Counted from the first letter of the stretch, positions 23,713 through 33,471 are shown. The stretch is 64,000 bases of DNA from Fluviibacter sp964498255 (GCA_964498255.1 CAZCGW010000001.1:1-64000); one strand, 5' to 3'. Translations and numbers: made by a program. Notes: generated by a model not told the origin, from the letters alone.

Positions 23713-25260
23713 TTAGGCAAGAAACAAACGATAGGCCGGGTTCTCACGCTCATCTCGGAACGGATAACCCAGGCCAGCCAGGAAAGCATCAAAAGCCGCC
23801 ATGTCGTTAGGGGGCACCTGGAAGCCGACGAGCACACGACCAAAGTCTGCGCCGTGGTTGCGGTAGTGGAACAGACTGATGTTCCAGCCCGCGCTCATGT
23901 TTTCGAGGAACTTCATCAGCGCACCCGGGCGTTCCGGGAATTCAAAGCGGTAAACCAGCTCGTTAAGCGCACCGGCAGATTTAGGCGTATGTCCACCCAC
24001 CATGTAACGCACATGGAGTTTGGCCATTTCGTCATCGGTCAGATCCAGCGCAGCATAGCCTTCGGACTGAAGCTTTTCAATGAGGGCCGTGAGTTCGGCA
24101 CGGTTACCGATCTGGATACCCACAAACACATGCGCGGCACCCGGATCATTGAACCGGTAATTGAATTCGGTGATGCTGCGGCTACCCAGCAGCGAGAGGA
24201 ACTTACGGTAACTGCCCGGTTTTTCCGGGAGGGTGACGGCGAGAATGGCTTCGCGCTGCTCGCCCAGTTCCGCACGTTCGGCCACAAAGCGCAGACGATC
24301 AAAATTCATATTGGCGCCCGAGGCCACAGCCACCAGCGTTTTACCCTGTGCCTTATTCTGGGCGGCCCAGGCCTTCATGCCGGCCACGGCCAGCGCGCCG
24401 GCCGGTTCCAATACCGAGCGGGTATCTTCAAAAACATCTTTGATGGCGGCGCAGATGGCGTCGTTATCAACACGAACCATTTCGTCCACATAGGCTTCGG
24501 CCAGACGGAAGCATTCATCACCGACTTGCTTAACGGCGGCACCATCGGCAAACAGGCCCACTTGATCCAGGCGTACGCTGTGGCCAGTGGCCAGCGATTG
24601 CGTCATAGCATCGGCGTCGACGGCCTCAACTCCAATGATCTTGATTTCAGGACGCACCTGTTTAATCGCGGCAGCCACACCGGCGATGAGACCGCCGCCG
24701 CCGACACAACAGAAAACGGCGTCGATGGGTTTAGGGTGCTGGCGCATGATTTCCAGACCCACGGTACCCTGACCGGCGATGACATCCGGATCATCAAAAG
24801 GGTGCACGAAGGTGAGGCCTTCTTCTTTTTCCAGACGACGTGCTTCGTTGTAGGCATCGTCAAAAGAATCACCAAACAGCACCACTTCGCCACCGCGCGA
24901 GCGCACGGCATTCACCTTGATGCCCGGTGTCGTCGTCGGCATAACGATGACGGCACGACAGCCCAGCTTCTGCGCCGAGAGGGCAACGCCCTGGGCGTGA
25001 TTACCCGCTGAAGCCGCGACCACGCCACGCTTGAGCGCTTCAGGCGATAGCTTGGCCATCTTGTTATAGGCGCCACGCAGCTTGAAAGAAAACACGGGCT
25101 GCTGGTCCTCTCGTTTGAAGAACACCTCATTGCCAATGCGGCGCGACAGATTCGGCGCAAAATCCAGCGGCGACTCAATGGCCACATCGTAGACCTCGGC
25201 CGCTTCGATGCGGCGCAGATAGTCGGTCAGCGGGAAGGGCACATCGGTCTTGGCGGTCAT
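23713..25260 (-). CDS. ilvA: Threonine ammonia-lyase, biosynthetic
   Basis: 515 residues. The PLP-binding lysine is in F-S-F-K-L-R-G-A-Y-N, and the phosphate-binding G-G-G-G-L loop is at ~190. Two C-terminal ACT-like regulatory domains (after ~330) identify the long, isoleucine-inhibited form. It deaminates threonine to 2-oxobutanoate, the first step to isoleucine. ATG 25260 fits family length; an extension to 25299 is not supported. Divergent from the oxidoreductase gene over 231 bp that show no riboswitch or attenuator hairpin I can recognise. Confidence 0.93.
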   Translation of the reverse strand: MTAKTDVPFPLTDYLRRIEAAEVYDVAIESPLDFAPNLSRRIGNEVFFKREDQQPVFSFKLRGAYNKMAKLSPEALKRGVVAASAGNHAQGVALSAQKLGCRAVIVMPTTTPGIKVNAVRSRGGEVVLFGDSFDDAYNEARRLEKEEGLTFVHPFDDPDVIAGQGTVGLEIMRQHPKPIDAVFCCVGGGGLIAGVAAAIKQVRPEIKIIGVEAVDADAMTQSLATGHSVRLDQVGLFADGAAVKQVGDECFRLAEAYVDEMVRVDNDAICAAIKDVFEDTRSVLEPAGALAVAGMKAWAAQNKAQGKTLVAVASGANMNFDRLRFVAERAELGEQREAILAVTLPEKPGSYRKFLSLLGSRSITEFNYRFNDPGAAHVFVGIQIGNRAELTALIEKLQSEGYAALDLTDDEMAKLHVRYMVGGHTPKSAGALNELVYRFEFPERPGALMKFLENMSAGWNISLFHYRNHGADFGRVLVGFQVPPNDMAAFDAFLAGLGYPFRDERENPAYRLFLA

Positions 25261-25491
25261 GGCAATCAATGCTTTGAAATCGTTATAAATGCATCGCAAA
25301 AGGCTACGGCGACGCGTGTTTGCATTATACCGGTGGGCGCAAAGAGCGGCAGATCGGGCGCCTTATCCGCAAAACCCCATGCAAGGCACGGTTTTATCAG
25401 GGATTTCGGCAACCGTGAAAGCCTTGTCAGACCTTCTGTTGCGCTACAATATGGGGTCTAAAAGATAGCCTTTGGCCCCCATCTGAGAATC

Positions 25492-28400
25492 ATGAACGCA
25501 CGCCTTCGCGAGATCCCCTACAACTACACCTCGTACTCCGACCGGGAGATCGTCATCCGTCTGCTCGGCCAGGAAAACTGGGCGATTCTGGACGCACTAC
25601 GTAGCGAACGTGTGACCGGTCGCTCGGCCCGTATGCTGTACGAAGTACTGGGTGATATCTGGGTCGTGCAACGTAACCCGTACCTGGAAGACGATCTGCT
25701 GCAGAATCGTCAGCGTCAAACTGCGCTGATCTCGGCGCTGCGTCATCGCCTGGCCGAAATTGAAAAGCGTCGCGACGGTAACGAAAAGGTTGCGCAATTG
25801 CTCAAGGCCACGGGCGAGGCCATTACCCGTTTTGCCAAACACCTGGACACCAGTGCCGCGCGCCGCCGTAAAGTGCAGCGCACGCTGAGCAAGCATACCC
25901 GTAAAGACAACATCGCCTTTGATGGCCTGGCGCGTGTATCGCACGTGACCGATGCTACCGACTGGCGCGTGGAGTACCCGTTTGTGGTGCTCTACCCGGA
26001 TACCGAAGAAGAAATCGGCCCACTGGTGCGCGACTGCATCAAGCTCGGGCTGACGATTATTCCGCGTGGCGGCGGTACCGGTTACACCGGTGGTGCCGTG
26101 CCACTAACCGCCGATTCGGTGGTGATCAATACTGAAAAACTTATCACGATTGACCCGGTTGAGTTTGTGAATCTACCGGGCGTTGATCGCCCAGTCGGCA
26201 CCGTGCGCACTGGCGCCGGTGTCGTGACCAAGCGCGTTTCCGAAGCGGCTGAACGCTCGGGTCTGGTATTTGCTGTAGACCCAACGTCTGCCGAAGCCTC
26301 GTGCATTGGCGGCAACATTGCCATGAATGCCGGCGGCAAGAAGGCCGTACTGTGGGGTACTGCGCTCGACAATCTGGCCTGGTGGAAGATGGTGACGCCG
26401 GACGGTAACTGGCTGGAAGTAGAACGCCTTGACCACAACCTGGGCAAGATCCACGAACAGGAAACGGTGCGCTTTCGCCTGACGCGTTTTGATGCGAGCG
26501 GTAAAAAGCACCTAGGCGAAGAGATTCTCTCGCTACCCGGCGCAGCCTGCCGCAAAGTGGGTCTGGGCAAAGACGTCACGGACAAGTTCCTTGGTGGCGT
26601 ACCGGGTGTACAGAAAGAGGGCACCGACGGCATTATCGTGGCCGCCCGCTGGGTACTGCACAAGATGCCGGCGCACACACGTACGGTGTGTCTGGAATTC
26701 TTTGGCCAGGTGCGCGAAGCTGTACCGGCTATTGTAGAAATTACCGATTACTTCAAACCGAATGGTGGCGGCCGCGATCTCGGCGTGCTGCTGGCGGGTC
26801 TGGAGCATCTGGACGAGCGTTATCTCAAAGCCGTTGGCTACGCGACCAAGGCCAAGCGCCACGGCCGCCCGAAGATGGTGCTGATTGGCGACCTGGTCGG
26901 CGATGACGAACAGGCAGTGATGCAAGCAGCGTCGGATGTGGTGCGCATGTGTAATCTGCGCGCGGCCGAAGGCTTTATTGCCGTGAGCCCGGAACAACGC
27001 AAGAACTTCTGGCTGGATCGTTCACGTACGGCGGCGATCTCGAAGCACACCAACGCCTTCAAGCTCAACGAAGACGTGGTGATTCCGCTGCCGCGCATGG
27101 GTGATTACTGCGACGGCATCGAACGTATCAATATCGAACTCTCCATCGCCAACAAGCTGGAGCTGTGCGATGCACTGAGCAACCACCTGGGCGGCAACCT
27201 GACGCTGGACGCGGGCGATGCCAATGTGGGCAAAGACGTGCTCATCGGCGACCGCGCTCAACAAGCGCTGGATGCGGTGGCGCAAGTCCGCACGCGTTGG
27301 CAATGGCTGCTTGACCACCTGGATACACCGCTCGGCGAAGCCGAAGCCTCGTTCGTCTCTCTGGGCGTGGTGGCTGGCCCACTGGAAAACAAGGCCGCTA
27401 ATCCGGTGCTGTTCCACCGCCTGCAGGATTACAGCGTGCGCGTGTCGTGGAAGCAGGAACTGAAGCCGGCGCTGGAAAGCATTTTTGACGGTAACGTGTA
27501 CCGCCCGATTCTGGATCGTATCAACGCGATTCACAAAGAAGTGCTGCGCGGCCGCGTCTTCGTGGCGCTGCATATGCACGCGGGTGACGGTAACGTACAC
27601 ACGAATCTGCCGGTGAACTCGGACAACTACCAGATGCTGCAAACCGCCAACGCGGCGGTGGATCGCATCATGATTCTGGCACGCTCGCTTGATGGGGTAA
27701 TCTCCGGCGAACACGGTATCGGCATTACCAAGATCGACTATCTGCAAGACGACGAGATGGCCGCATTCTGGGCCTATAAAGAAAAGGTTGATCCGGAAGG
27801 CCACTTCAACCGCGGCAAGCTGATGCGCGGTGGCAATCTGGATATGGCATACACGCCAAGCTACAACCTGATCGGTAGCGAATCAATCGTGATGGAGCAG
27901 TCGGGGATTGGCGAAATATCGGCGATGGTGAAAGACTGTCTGCGTTGCGGCAAGTGCAAACCCGTGTGCTCGACACACGTACCGCGCGCTAATCTGCTGT
28001 ATTCACCGCGCAACAAGATTCTGGGCACCTCACTGCTGATCGAAGCCTTCCTGTACGAAGAGCAGACCCGTCGCGGCGTGTCGCTGGCGCACTGGGCCGA
28101 ATTCGATGATGTGGCGGCACACTGCACCGTCTGTCACCGTTGCGAGAAGCCTTGCCCGGTGGATATCGACTTCGGTGATGTCACCATCGCCATGCGTAAC
28201 CTGCTACGCAAACAGGGCAAGAAGCAGTTCAATCTGGGCACAACAGCTGCCATGACTTTCCTCACCATCAAGGACCCGATGTTCATCAAGGGTATCCGCG
28301 AGGTGATGATCCGCTTTGGTTATGCAGCACAGAACAAGCTGTACAAGCTGGGCAAGTCGTTACACCTGATTCAGGATCAGGTGGCGCACCCGCCAGCGAC

Positions 28401-29343
28401 AGTACACAAACCTGCGGTACGCACGCAGATCATTAACTTTATCAACAAGCCCATGCCGGGCAATCTGCCGAAGCGTTCGGCGCGTGCCTTGCTGGATATT
28501 GAAGACGACAAGGTGATTCCGGTGATCCGCAATCCGAAGCTGAGTGCGGACGAGTCGGAAGCCGTGTTCTACTTCCCGGGTTGTGGTTCGGAGCGTCTGT
28601 TCTCGCAAGTGGGTCTGGCCACACAAGCCATGCTGTACGAAGTGGGCGCTACGACGGTATTGCCACCGGGCTACCTGTGCTGCGGTTATCCGCAGACATC
28701 GGGCGGCCACGAAGATAAGGGGCAGCGCATTACCACCGACAACCGCGTACTGTTCCATCGCGTGGCGAATACGCTGAACTATCTGGATATCAAAACGGTG
28801 ATCGTTTCCTGCGGCACCTGTATGGATCAGCTGCAGAAGTACCAGTTCGAGCGTATTTTCCCGGGCTGCCGCTTGCTGGATATCCACGAATATTTGATGG
28901 AGAAGGGCGTTAAGCTGGAAGGCGTTGAAGGTACGCGCTATATGTACCATGACCCCTGTCACACACCAATGAAGACCTATGCACCATTGAAGGTTACCAG
29001 CGAATTGATGGGCACCAATGTGCCGCTTAATGACCGCTGCTGTGGCGAGTCGGGCACGCTGGCGGTAACACGTCCGGATATCTCGACCCAGGTGCGCTTC
29101 CGTAAACAGGAAGAGCTGGAACAGGGCACCAGTGAATTACGTGCCGATGGCTTCAACGGCCCGATCAAGGTGCTGACCTCCTGTCCATCCTGCCTGCAAG
29201 GTCTGTTGCGCTTCCGCGACGACACGGGCGAAGAGGCGGACTACATTGTCGTGGAGCTGGCAAAGCATCTGCTGGGCGATAACTGGATGGCAGAGTACGT
29301 CACTCGCGCCAACACTGGCAGCATCGAGCGCGTGTTACTTTAA
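25492..29343 (+). CDS. Large FAD/FMN-binding oxidoreductase with DUF3683 and Fe-S domains
   Basis: 1283 residues in one chain. The N-terminal DUF3683 (~1-130) is followed by FAD_binding_4 (P-R-G-G-G-T-G-Y-T-G-G-A near 185), an FAD-oxidase C-terminal domain (H-M-H-A-G-D-G-N-V-H at ~700; S-G-E-H-G-I-G), two ferredoxin-type clusters (C-L-R-C-G-K-C-K-P-V-C and C-T-V-C-H-R-C-E-K-P-C) and a C-terminal pair of CCG domains (C-C-G-Y-P-Q and C-C-G-E-S-G). It resembles a GlcD/D-lactate or 2-hydroxyglutarate dehydrogenase fused to its Fe-S partner, oxidising a 2-hydroxyacid and feeding electrons to quinone. The substrate is not known. ATG 25492; a TACAAT at ~25446 is a plausible -10. Confidence 0.88.
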   Translation: MNARLREIPYNYTSYSDREIVIRLLGQENWAILDALRSERVTGRSARMLYEVLGDIWVVQRNPYLEDDLLQNRQRQTALISALRHRLAEIEKRRDGNEKVAQLLKATGEAITRFAKHLDTSAARRRKVQRTLSKHTRKDNIAFDGLARVSHVTDATDWRVEYPFVVLYPDTEEEIGPLVRDCIKLGLTIIPRGGGTGYTGGAVPLTADSVVINTEKLITIDPVEFVNLPGVDRPVGTVRTGAGVVTKRVSEAAERSGLVFAVDPTSAEASCIGGNIAMNAGGKKAVLWGTALDNLAWWKMVTPDGNWLEVERLDHNLGKIHEQETVRFRLTRFDASGKKHLGEEILSLPGAACRKVGLGKDVTDKFLGGVPGVQKEGTDGIIVAARWVLHKMPAHTRTVCLEFFGQVREAVPAIVEITDYFKPNGGGRDLGVLLAGLEHLDERYLKAVGYATKAKRHGRPKMVLIGDLVGDDEQAVMQAASDVVRMCNLRAAEGFIAVSPEQRKNFWLDRSRTAAISKHTNAFKLNEDVVIPLPRMGDYCDGIERINIELSIANKLELCDALSNHLGGNLTLDAGDANVGKDVLIGDRAQQALDAVAQVRTRWQWLLDHLDTPLGEAEASFVSLGVVAGPLENKAANPVLFHRLQDYSVRVSWKQELKPALESIFDGNVYRPILDRINAIHKEVLRGRVFVALHMHAGDGNVHTNLPVNSDNYQMLQTANAAVDRIMILARSLDGVISGEHGIGITKIDYLQDDEMAAFWAYKEKVDPEGHFNRGKLMRGGNLDMAYTPSYNLIGSESIVMEQSGIGEISAMVKDCLRCGKCKPVCSTHVPRANLLYSPRNKILGTSLLIEAFLYEEQTRRGVSLAHWAEFDDVAAHCTVCHRCEKPCPVDIDFGDVTIAMRNLLRKQGKKQFNLGTTAAMTFLTIKDPMFIKGIREVMIRFGYAAQNKLYKLGKSLHLIQDQVAHPPATVHKPAVRTQIINFINKPMPGNLPKRSARALLDIEDDKVIPVIRNPKLSADESEAVFYFPGCGSERLFSQVGLATQAMLYEVGATTVLPPGYLCCGYPQTSGGHEDKGQRITTDNRVLFHRVANTLNYLDIKTVIVSCGTCMDQLQKYQFERIFPGCRLLDIHEYLMEKGVKLEGVEGTRYMYHDPCHTPMKTYAPLKVTSELMGTNVPLNDRCCGESGTLAVTRPDISTQVRFRKQEELEQGTSELRADGFNGPIKVLTSCPSCLQGLLRFRDDTGEEADYIVVELAKHLLGDNWMAEYVTRANTGSIERVLL

Positions 29344-29359
29344 AAAGTAAGGGCCGGGG

Positions 29360-30274
29360 ATGATCGTTCGACCGCATCAGCACTGGTTCCTTTCCCTTTT
29401 CAGCTGGAGAGGTTCGGTTCTTCCGAATATATCCTCCCGCCTGTCGTTGAACTTTGCGCTTTCCGTCAGCGCAGTGCTTCTGCTGCCTTATTACGACAGC
29501 CTTGGCCTCCACTTAACAACCGCGCCATTCAGCCTGGTGGGCATTGCCATCGCCATCTTCCTGGGTTTCAGGACTAACACCAGCTATGCGCGGTTCAATG
29601 AAGCCCGCTGCCTATGGGGCATGCTGCTGATAACCACGCGTTCCATTTCACGCCAGGTACAAAGCATCCTGAACGATAAAGCAGACAGTCTGCTCGTTGC
29701 TCAATTCCTCATGGCCTTTAGTTGGTCACTCAAGCATCAATTGCGGGGCACTAATGCTCAAGCAGATATTGAGCGTCTGCTGCCCGAACCTTATCTCTCA
29801 GAAGTGCTTGGTAGCCCATTGCGCACTAATCGCATACTGCTCTTGCTTGGCGAGTGGTTAGGGCAGAAGTATCGCGCCGGCCAGCTCAGCGATATTGTCT
29901 GGGCAGATATTGATAAAAACCTGAATGAGATGGCACATATACAAGGTGCTTGCGAGCGGATTGCGAACACACCGATTCCCTACGCATATGGCCTCATTCT
30001 GCGCAGAACGGTCTACCTTTTCTGCACGATTCTGCCTTTCGCCCTGGTCGATGATCTGCGGTATCTAACCCCACTGATCTCCGTTTTTATCTCTTACACG
30101 TTCCTTTCTCTGGAATACGTTGCAGAGGAGATTGAAGAACCTTTTGGAACAGCACCCAATGATCTGGCGCTCGATGCCATTTGTACGACAATCGAGATTA
30201 ACCAGCTGGAAATGAACAACATTCAACCGCTGCCCGAATTTATAAAGCCGGATAAGAATTACAACCTGAGCTAA
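29360..30274 (+). CDS. Bestrophin-family ion channel protein
   Basis: 304 residues of the bacterial bestrophin/UPF0187 group. The N-terminal M-I-V-R-P is followed by helices at ~25-45 and ~55-75, the family motif F-R-T-N-T-S-Y-A-R-F-N-E-A-R-x-L-W-G at ~73-90, and a C-terminal P-F-G-x-x-P-N-D-L-A-L-D. These pentamers conduct cations or anions across the inner membrane. It is 16 bp after the large oxidoreductase and probably in its operon. Confidence 0.87.
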   Translation: MIVRPHQHWFLSLFSWRGSVLPNISSRLSLNFALSVSAVLLLPYYDSLGLHLTTAPFSLVGIAIAIFLGFRTNTSYARFNEARCLWGMLLITTRSISRQVQSILNDKADSLLVAQFLMAFSWSLKHQLRGTNAQADIERLLPEPYLSEVLGSPLRTNRILLLLGEWLGQKYRAGQLSDIVWADIDKNLNEMAHIQGACERIANTPIPYAYGLILRRTVYLFCTILPFALVDDLRYLTPLISVFISYTFLSLEYVAEEIEEPFGTAPNDLALDAICTTIEINQLEMNNIQPLPEFIKPDKNYNLS

Positions 30275-30361
30275 GCCTAACTAAGCAATGCACGTAAGGC
30301 GCTGACCCTACAGTGCCTACAAGCGGCATGAAGACACCCCCACATTTTTCCGGATGACGTC

Positions 30362-30952
30362 ATGCATAAAACACACTCACTCCTGATTGCCGCCTGCCTA
30401 ACGGTAGCCTCCAGTTTTGTGATTGCGGCCGATTTTGAGCAAACGCTGGAACTGCAAGGCATTAGCTTTAAAGTACATGCGACCAACAAGGGTTCAATCA
30501 ATACGCTGACCATTAAGCCCAAAGGGCTGAAGCAGGATAACAAGACGATCTCCCGCGAAATTAATGGCACGGTGGTTGAAGCGGAAGTGGCTGATATGAA
30601 CGCCGATGGCTCGCCTGAAATTCTGGTGTACACCGTGTCGGCCGGTTCAGGAAGTTATGGTGGCGTGGTGGGCTATGCGGCCAATCGCAAGAAATCGCTC
30701 ACGCCGATTTATCTACCCGAACTTTCGGATGATAAAGAAGCCAATACCGGTTATATGGGGCATGATGAATTCTCGGTCGTCGAAACACGACTTGCGCGTA
30801 GATTCCCGATTTATCGTCCGGGTGACACCAACAGCAACCCGACCGGAGGATTACGTCAGTTGTATTACGTGCTGACGCCGGGTGAAGCAGGCTGGGTGTT
30901 AAAACTCGATGAAATCGTTAATTTCAGTCCAGAAGACCTTGCTGAAAATTGA
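30362..30952 (+). CDS. Periplasmic I-type lysozyme inhibitor (PliI-like)
   Basis: 196 residues. A signal peptide is cleaved after V-I-A-A. The mature protein has PliI features: F-x-Q-T-L-E-L-Q-G-I-S-F-K-V, the S-A-G-S-G-S-Y-G-G loop that inserts in the lysozyme active site, A-D-M-N-A-D-G-S-P-E-I, G-Y-M-G-H-D-E-F and F-P-I-Y-R-P-G-D-T-N. PliI proteins protect peptidoglycan against invertebrate-type lysozymes. It stands 88 bp after the bestrophin gene. Confidence 0.82.
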   Translation: MHKTHSLLIAACLTVASSFVIAADFEQTLELQGISFKVHATNKGSINTLTIKPKGLKQDNKTISREINGTVVEAEVADMNADGSPEILVYTVSAGSGSYGGVVGYAANRKKSLTPIYLPELSDDKEANTGYMGHDEFSVVETRLARRFPIYRPGDTNSNPTGGLRQLYYVLTPGEAGWVLKLDEIVNFSPEDLAEN

Positions 30953-31169
30953 CCCTCGGGTATACCTAAGCCTAGGGGACCTTGAAAAAATCGCTCATTT
31001 CGATTCTGCCACCCCTTGCCGCTTCTAACGCATTGATTTGTAACGGATTTATTGGTTTTGGTTTTTCGCATCAAGAACCGATCGACACCCAAACTCTGAA
31101 GTTTTCTGTTTTCGCTTAAACTGCTGAATCGTTGCCGTCGTTCACGACTCAATCCAGGGATCTATCCGC

Positions 31170-31586
31170 ATGACTGAAAAAAACTGCCCACTCTGCAAAA
31201 CTGATGGCGAAGATATTCTGTTTAGCAATGCGCTGTATCGCATCGTTGCAGTCAATGATCCGGCATGGCCAGGTTTTTGTCGGGTGATTCTGAACCGTCA
31301 TGCCGGAGAAATGACGGACTTACCGATCGAAGATCGCTCGGCATTGATGAAAGCTGTGTGTGTGGTGGAGTCTGCTTTGCGGGATTTGATGCAACCCACC
31401 AAGATTAATCTGGCCAGTTTGGGCAATGTCGTACCGCACGTTCACTGGCATATTATTCCGCGCTGGGCAGACGATACGCACTTTCCGGACCCGATCTGGG
31501 CACCGGCCAAGCGCCCTGCTTCTACGATAAGACCTGCCCCGGATCGTGCGACACTGGTACAAGCCATTACGAACTGTCTGCTATAA
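31170..31586 (+). CDS. HIT-family hydrolase
   Basis: 138 residues. The histidine triad is H-V-H-W-H-I near residue 90 (V-P-H-V-H-W-H-I-I-P-R-W). An N-terminal C-P-L-C pair could bind zinc. R-V-I-L-N-R-H fits the nucleotide-binding strand. HIT proteins hydrolyse nucleotide phosphoramidates or dinucleotides; the substrate is unknown. It is preceded by a 217-bp spacer without clear features and followed by a parS site 50 bp after its stop. Confidence 0.85.
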   Translation: MTEKNCPLCKTDGEDILFSNALYRIVAVNDPAWPGFCRVILNRHAGEMTDLPIEDRSALMKAVCVVESALRDLMQPTKINLASLGNVVPHVHWHIIPRWADDTHFPDPIWAPAKRPASTIRPAPDRATLVQAITNCLL

Positions 31587-31636
31587 AGCTTGAGCAAGGG
31601 CTGAAAACGGTAGGCCAAGGACAGAATTCTGCGGAG

Positions 31637-31652
31637 TGTTTCACGTGGAACA
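31637..31652. promoter_or_regulatory. parS site 1 (ParB loading site)
   Basis: TGTTTCACGTGGAACA matches the conserved bacterial parS consensus TGTTNCACGTGAAACA (read on the minus strand). It sits between the HIT gene and the 3' end of oxyR. ParA/ParB are encoded at 51.8-53.5 kb. Confidence 0.88.
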
Positions 31653-31657
31653 CTCGA

Positions 31658-32614
31658 TCAATGGGCTTTACTCACCCCGGGTAACTGGCAGGAAAGTATG
31701 GCCTGACGAACAGCGTCGATGGCTTTAGGGCGCGGGAATGTAGTGCGCCAGGCTAGCCCAACCGTACGACCCGCCGTATCTAATGCTAAATCTGCACCCT
31801 GTTTTTTAGCCGTTTGCGCGAAGGGCAGCACTTTAACCATGGGTTCTTTAGTCATGAGCGGATCGGCCGCCGAGCTTGGCATGACGGCGATCCCTGCCCC
31901 ACTGGCCACCATGTGGCGGATGGTTTCGAGGGAGCTTCCTTCCAATGAACCGGCCAAGCCTTCTGCCCGCTGTAGACGTGGGCAGGCTTCAAGCACCTGA
32001 TCCCGGAAGCAGTTACCGCTTCCCAGCAACAGCAGGTTTTGTCCATCGAGCTCGTTGTTACTGATTGATTGACGGCCAGCCCATTCATGCCCAGCGGGCA
32101 CAACGACCCGGAACGGTTCTTCATACACTCGCTGACTCACCACACCCGGCGCTTCTACGGGCAAGGCCAGAACAATGACATCCAGCTCCCCTTCTTTCAG
32201 CATCGGGATTAGATTGGCGGTGAAGTCTTCCCGTAGGAAAAGCGGCATATCGGGCGCCAGTTTATGCAGCACCGGAATCAGCGCTGGCAAAAGATAGGGC
32301 GCAATGGTGTAAATCACCCCAACCCGCAATGGTCCTTTGAGTGGATCTCGGCTTTGTGTAGCAATTTCTTCCAGGCGAAGCGCTTCATCCAGCACCCGTT
32401 TTATCTGCGCCACGACCTGCTCACCGAGTGGCGTGGTTCGGATTTCCGAGGCCCCACGCTCAAAGAGAGGCGCACCAATCTGTTGTTCTGCTTTCTTGAT
32501 GGCAACCGATAAGGTGGGCTGACTCACATGACACAGTTCCGCCGCTTTGCCAAAGTGGTGGGTTTTATCCAGCGCAGTGATGTACCGCATTTCTGTCAGC
32601 GTCATTGATGCCAT
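31658..32614 (-). CDS. oxyR: Hydrogen peroxide-inducible LysR-type activator OxyR
   Basis: 318 residues. The LysR helix-turn-helix occupies residues ~5-64 and the sensor domain follows. The two redox cysteines are C202 in G-S-G-N-C-F-R-D-Q and C211, with the same 9-residue spacing as C199/C208 of E. coli OxyR, which form the activating disulfide. The gene is bracketed by parS sites on both sides. A matching four-part OxyR motif lies upstream of ahpC at 49031-49067. Confidence 0.92.
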   Translation of the reverse strand: MASMTLTEMRYITALDKTHHFGKAAELCHVSQPTLSVAIKKAEQQIGAPLFERGASEIRTTPLGEQVVAQIKRVLDEALRLEEIATQSRDPLKGPLRVGVIYTIAPYLLPALIPVLHKLAPDMPLFLREDFTANLIPMLKEGELDVIVLALPVEAPGVVSQRVYEEPFRVVVPAGHEWAGRQSISNNELDGQNLLLLGSGNCFRDQVLEACPRLQRAEGLAGSLEGSSLETIRHMVASGAGIAVMPSSAADPLMTKEPMVKVLPFAQTAKKQGADLALDTAGRTVGLAWRTTFPRPKAIDAVRQAILSCQLPGVSKAH

Positions 32615-32647
32615 ATCTTTTCTCCTTGATCGAGAAACCCACTTTGA

Positions 32648-32663
32648 TGTTCCACGTGAAACA
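32648..32663. promoter_or_regulatory. parS site 2
   Basis: TGTTCCACGTGAAACA, an exact parS consensus, 33 bp upstream of the oxyR start in the oxyR-rsuA intergenic region. ParB bound here could also touch oxyR transcription. Confidence 0.9.
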
Positions 32664-32705
32664 TTATCTACTTAAAGCGCCGGACTAAGCGACCTCGGAA
32701 AGAGA

Positions 32706-32721
32706 TGTTTCACGTGGAACA
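32706..32721. promoter_or_regulatory. parS site 3
   Basis: TGTTTCACGTGGAACA, the reverse orientation of site 2, 42 bp further on and 12 bp from the rsuA stop. Sites 2 and 3 form an inverted pair. Confidence 0.9.
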
Positions 32722-32733
32722 TCGATACAATGA

Positions 32734-33471
32734 TTACTTAGGTGTCCACCCTGCCTTGTGCATCCGCTCGGCATCTAGCCATTGCCATTCCCCCGGCGCC
32801 AGATCTTGTGGCAAAACCAGATCGCCAATAGCCGTTCTCTCTAGGGCATTCACATGATTACCGGCAGCGGCAATCATCCGGCGAACCTGATGGTACTTAC
32901 CCTGGGTAATGGTCATTTCCAGAACCTGTGGCTCGAGCAAACGGCAAGCGTCGGCTGCGATGGTTTCTTCCTCATCTTTGAGCAAGACCCCGGCCAGCAA
33001 TTTGTCACACAGGCTCTGATCGGCCGCTTCGGCCAACGTGGCCCGATAGACTTTTGGCACTGCATGCTTGGGAGAGGTCAGCACATGAATACATTGGCCA
33101 TCATCTGTGAGCAGCAACAAACCCGTCGTTTCTACATCCAGGCGACCGACGGGTTGAACATCACGGGCGCGCAATGGATCGGGCAATAAGGCCAGAACAC
33201 TGGGGTGATGCTTGGGTGCGCGGGAGCATTCGTGACCCAACGGTTTATTGAGCAGGATGTAGGCTTTGTCACAAAACGGCCAGACCCCCTCTACACCTTC
33301 GACTTCAAGCGTGAGCCCTTCCGTGGCAAAGACTTCGTCAGGATCGTCGCAAACGGTGCCATTTACCATGACCGAACCGTTGCGCACGAGCATACGGCAC
33401 AGCTTGCGGGCACCAAAGCCCTGGTTCTGCAAAATCCGTTCGATACTGAGTGGTTTAGCGGCTTTGCTCAT
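32734..33471 (-). CDS. rsuA: 16S rRNA pseudouridine synthase (RsuA family)
   Basis: 245 residues. An N-terminal S4 RNA-binding domain (~residues 8-60) is followed by the RsuA catalytic domain with the aspartate motif G-R-L-D-V-E-T-T-G-L-L-L-L-T-D-D-G. The later G-K-Y-H-Q-V-R-R-M is typical. The family modifies U516 of 16S rRNA; RluB/E-type substrates cannot be excluded from the sequence alone. Confidence 0.82.
   Translation of the reverse strand: MSKAAKPLSIERILQNQGFGARKLCRMLVRNGSVMVNGTVCDDPDEVFATEGLTLEVEGVEGVWPFCDKAYILLNKPLGHECSRAPKHHPSVLALLPDPLRARDVQPVGRLDVETTGLLLLTDDGQCIHVLTSPKHAVPKVYRATLAEAADQSLCDKLLAGVLLKDEEETIAADACRLLEPQVLEMTITQGKYHQVRRMIAAAGNHVNALERTAIGDLVLPQDLAPGEWQWLDAERMHKAGWTPK

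Noticed and set aside
23854..25011. Long plus-strand frame opposite ilvA.
   Set aside because: It is antisense to a well-supported ilvA, has no ribosome-binding site and no protein-family likeness.
25261..25491. Riboswitch or attenuator in the ilvA upstream region.
   Set aside because: No leader peptide, T-box or terminator/antiterminator pair can be recognised.
27022..27804. Long minus-strand frame inside the large oxidoreductase.
   Set aside because: Shadow frame with His/Gln/Val-biased composition typical of antisense of GC-rich genes.
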